Shown: piece by piece, positions 5,205-6,593 of the stretch | How positions within the stretch are numbered: the first letter of the stretch is position 1 | Layout: each line of letters starts with the position of its first letter | The notes under the pieces: model-generated | Databases searched by the model: none | What the model saw: only the letters and a program-made list of their open reading frames with translations | What the model was told of the DNA's origin: nothing | Source: Rhodoferax sp. UBA4409 | GTDB lineage: Bacteria > Pseudomonadota > Gammaproteobacteria > Burkholderiales > Burkholderiaceae_C | DNA length: 6,593 bases | Reading direction: 5' to 3' | Assembly (NCBI GenBank): GCA_002390825.1 | Contig: DGQR01000239.1 | Span: forward strand, 1-6,593 | Made by a program: the position numbers and the translations under genes

Positions 5205-6593
5205 GGCGGCTGGCAGGGCTGCCGGAGCGGCAGCGAGGCACTTTTGCATCGCTGCTTGCAGCTGGCCGATTTGCACCGGCTTGGTCACAAAGTCGTTCAC
5301 GCCGGCGGCCATGGCTTGTTCTTTGGCGTCGTTCATCACGTCTGCGGTCAGCACAATGATGGGCACCTGCCCCATTGGGCCCGGCATCGCGCGGATGATG
5401 CGGGTGGCGGTCAGCCCGTCCATCACGGGCATGTGCACATCCATCAGCACCAGGTCAAAGACCTCGCGCTGCGCGGCGTCTACAGCAATCTGGCCGTTCT
5501 CGCAAAAGGTGGCCTTGCAGCCCATTTTGTCGAGCAAGATGCCCACAAACTTGCGGTTCACCGGGTGGTCTTCAGCCACTAGCACCCGCAGCGCTTCCAG
5601 GGGCGCAGCAGCGCCTGACGTGGGTGCCGGTGCGCCAGTGGCCGGCGCTTTGGCGGCCGTAGTGGCAGGCAGTGGCTTGAAAAGCGTCTGGATGGCTACT
5701 GACATGCCCGCGTTGGGCGGAGCAGGGCAGGTGGTGAATGGCAGGTGCAAGGTGAATACCGAGCCTTTGCCCGGAGTGCTCTCTACCTCAATGGCGCCAC
5801 CCATCATGCGGGCCAGCGTCTGCGATATCTCTAGCCCCAGGCCCGTGCCCCCGAACTTGCGGGCCAGCCCGCCGTCCACTTGGTAAAAGCGCTGAAACAG
5901 GCGAGACAGTACATGGTCGTCCATGCCGATGCCCGTGTCTTCCACCAGAAAGGCCAAGCCCGTGTTGCCGTCGGTGCGCGGGCGGGGCACGATGGTCAGC
6001 GTTACACCGCCATGCTCGGTGAACTTGAGTGCGTTGCTTACCAGGTTGAACAAAATCTGCTTCAGGCGGGTGGCATCGGCCAGCACCCAAGGGGGCAGGT
6101 CCGCTTGCACCACGATAGAAAATTTCAGCTGCTTTTCTACCGCCAGCGGGTTCATGAGCGCATTCACTTCGCTCAACAGCGCCGCCAGGTGCACGGGTTC
6201 GGGGTTCACCGTCATCTTGCCGGCTTCCAGCGCCGAGACATCCAAAATATCGTTCAGCAGCGTCAGCAAGTGGTTGGCCGACCCCTTGGCGGTCTTGATG
6301 TAGTCCACCTGCACCGGGGTGAGCGGGGTGCTCTCCAGCAAACTCATCATGCCCAGCATCCCGTTAAAGGGGGTGCGCAACTCGTGGCTCATGTTGGCCA
6401 AGAACTGACTCTTGCCGCGGTTGGCGGCTTCCGCACGGAAATGCGCTTCGCGCAGCTCGTGGGTCAGGTCTTCCAGGGCTTGACGCTCTTGCTCTTGGCG
6501 TCTTTGGCGCAAGGCCAGCGCGCCTGCGGCCACCAGCAAAAACAGCAGCTGGGCCAACGTGAGACGGATGATCTCGTCGTTTTGCTGCAGCAT
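5181..6593 (-). CDS. Hybrid sensor histidine kinase with C-terminal receiver domain (5' end outside window)
   Basis: 470 residues are visible. The Met codon at the very edge is probably internal, because the family normally has a sensor region before this point. Order: one membrane segment (about 11-29, LTLAQLLFLLVAAGALALR); a charged helical linker (30-60); the HisKA dimerisation domain with NMSHELRTPFNGML and phosphoacceptor His70; and an HATPase_c domain with N box LVSNALKFTEHG (about 184-195), G1 VEDTGIGM (217-224), an F box around LFQRFYQVD and G2 FGGTGLGLEIS (247-257). An Ala/Pro/Thr-rich linker (about 287-333) leads to a receiver domain: acidic EDHPVNR (341-347), phosphoacceptor Asp385 in LVLMDVHMP, Thr416 and Lys438. 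All catalytic residues are intact. It should phosphorylate its own receiver and then relay through a separate Hpt protein, as no Hpt domain follows. Stop TAG is at 5181-5183, inside the 3' end of the SDR-like gene. The signal sensed and the partner are unknown. Confidence 0.95.
   Translation of the reverse strand: MLQQNDEIIRLTLAQLLFLLVAAGALALRQRRQEQERQALEDLTHELREAHFRAEAANRGKSQFLANMSHELRTPFNGMLGMMSLLESTPLTPVQVDYIKTAKGSANHLLTLLNDILDVSALEAGKMTVNPEPVHLAALLSEVNALMNPLAVEKQLKFSIVVQADLPPWVLADATRLKQILFNLVSNALKFTEHGGVTLTIVPRPRTDGNTGLAFLVEDTGIGMDDHVLSRLFQRFYQVDGGLARKFGGTGLGLEISQTLARMMGGAIEVESTPGKGSVFTLHLPFTTCPAPPNAGMSVAIQTLFKPLPATTAAKAPATGAPAPTSGAAAPLEALRVLVAEDHPVNRKFVGILLDKMGCKATFCENGQIAVDAAQREVFDLVLMDVHMPVMDGLTATRIIRAMPGPMGQVPIIVLTADVMNDAKEQAMAAGVNDFVTKPVQIGQLQAAMQKCLAAAPAALPAASDPAAQA
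5218..5234 (+). terminator. Possible terminator hairpin downstream of the SDR-like gene
   Basis: gctgccggagcggcagc is a perfect 7-bp inverted repeat with a 3-base loop, 14 bases after the stop of the plus-strand gene and inside the last codons of the convergent kinase gene. A short T-run (cttttg, 5241-5246) follows 6 bases later, too far for a classical intrinsic terminator. On the minus strand these bases encode Ala/Pro-rich protein, which favours gct/gcc/gca codons and could create the symmetry by chance. Confidence 0.35.

Noticed and set aside
4756..5241. 161-codon minus-strand open frame spanning the convergent junction
   Set aside because: Arg/Pro-rich low-complexity translation in a different frame from the kinase; overlaps two real genes and has no domain.
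5600..5730. Ala/Pro/Thr-rich stretch in the kinase, considered as a repeat or insertion
   Set aside because: It stays in frame between the ATPase and receiver domains and has no periodic repeat. It is an ordinary flexible interdomain linker.
1..6593. Mobile elements, CRISPR arrays, tRNA or rRNA genes, attachment sites
   Set aside because: Gene density leaves no room. I saw no transposase or integrase motifs, spaced direct repeats or cloverleaf-like sequence, and composition is even across the window.

Overview
The window is about 6.6 kb of GC-rich, densely packed bacterial chromosome. Protein content and gene style point to a betaproteobacterium of the Burkholderiales, most likely Comamonadaceae (Rhodoferax/Polaromonas-like). 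That placement is inferred from remembered protein similarity, not from a search. Seven protein-coding genes fill almost everything. No gap without a gene exceeds about 45 bases. I see no tRNA, rRNA, CRISPR array, insertion sequence or other mobile element, and base composition looks uniform.

Layout. Positions 1-959 (+) hold the 3' end of a YbaK-type Cys-tRNA(Pro) deacylase gene, followed after 14 bases by plsY (glycerol-3-phosphate acyltransferase, TTG start). A perfect GC-rich hairpin at 970-986 separates plsY from a convergent three-gene operon read leftwards (3084 to 987). In transcription order that operon is yajQ, a secreted or membrane-tethered retropepsin-like aspartic protease, and a degenerate HD-GYP-domain protein. 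Its members are joined by stop/start contacts. A 38-base divergent gap separates yajQ from murB (+), which is followed 45 bases later by an NAD(P)-binding atypical-SDR (NDUFA9-like) gene. That gene converges on, and overlaps by 24 bases, the 3' end of a hybrid sensor histidine kinase on the minus strand that runs off the right edge.

Function. Most of the window is housekeeping: translation quality control, phospholipid synthesis (PlsY) and peptidoglycan precursor synthesis (MurB). The less ordinary part is the minus-strand operon. It pairs YajQ, a family with a reported cyclic-di-GMP-binding member, with a protein whose HD-GYP fold has lost the catalytic HD pair (replaced by Met-Asn) and the GYP motif, with a periplasmic-type aspartic protease between them. 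This could be a small signalling module, but it may equally be a conserved neighbourhood without functional coupling. I found no evidence for a wholly new system.
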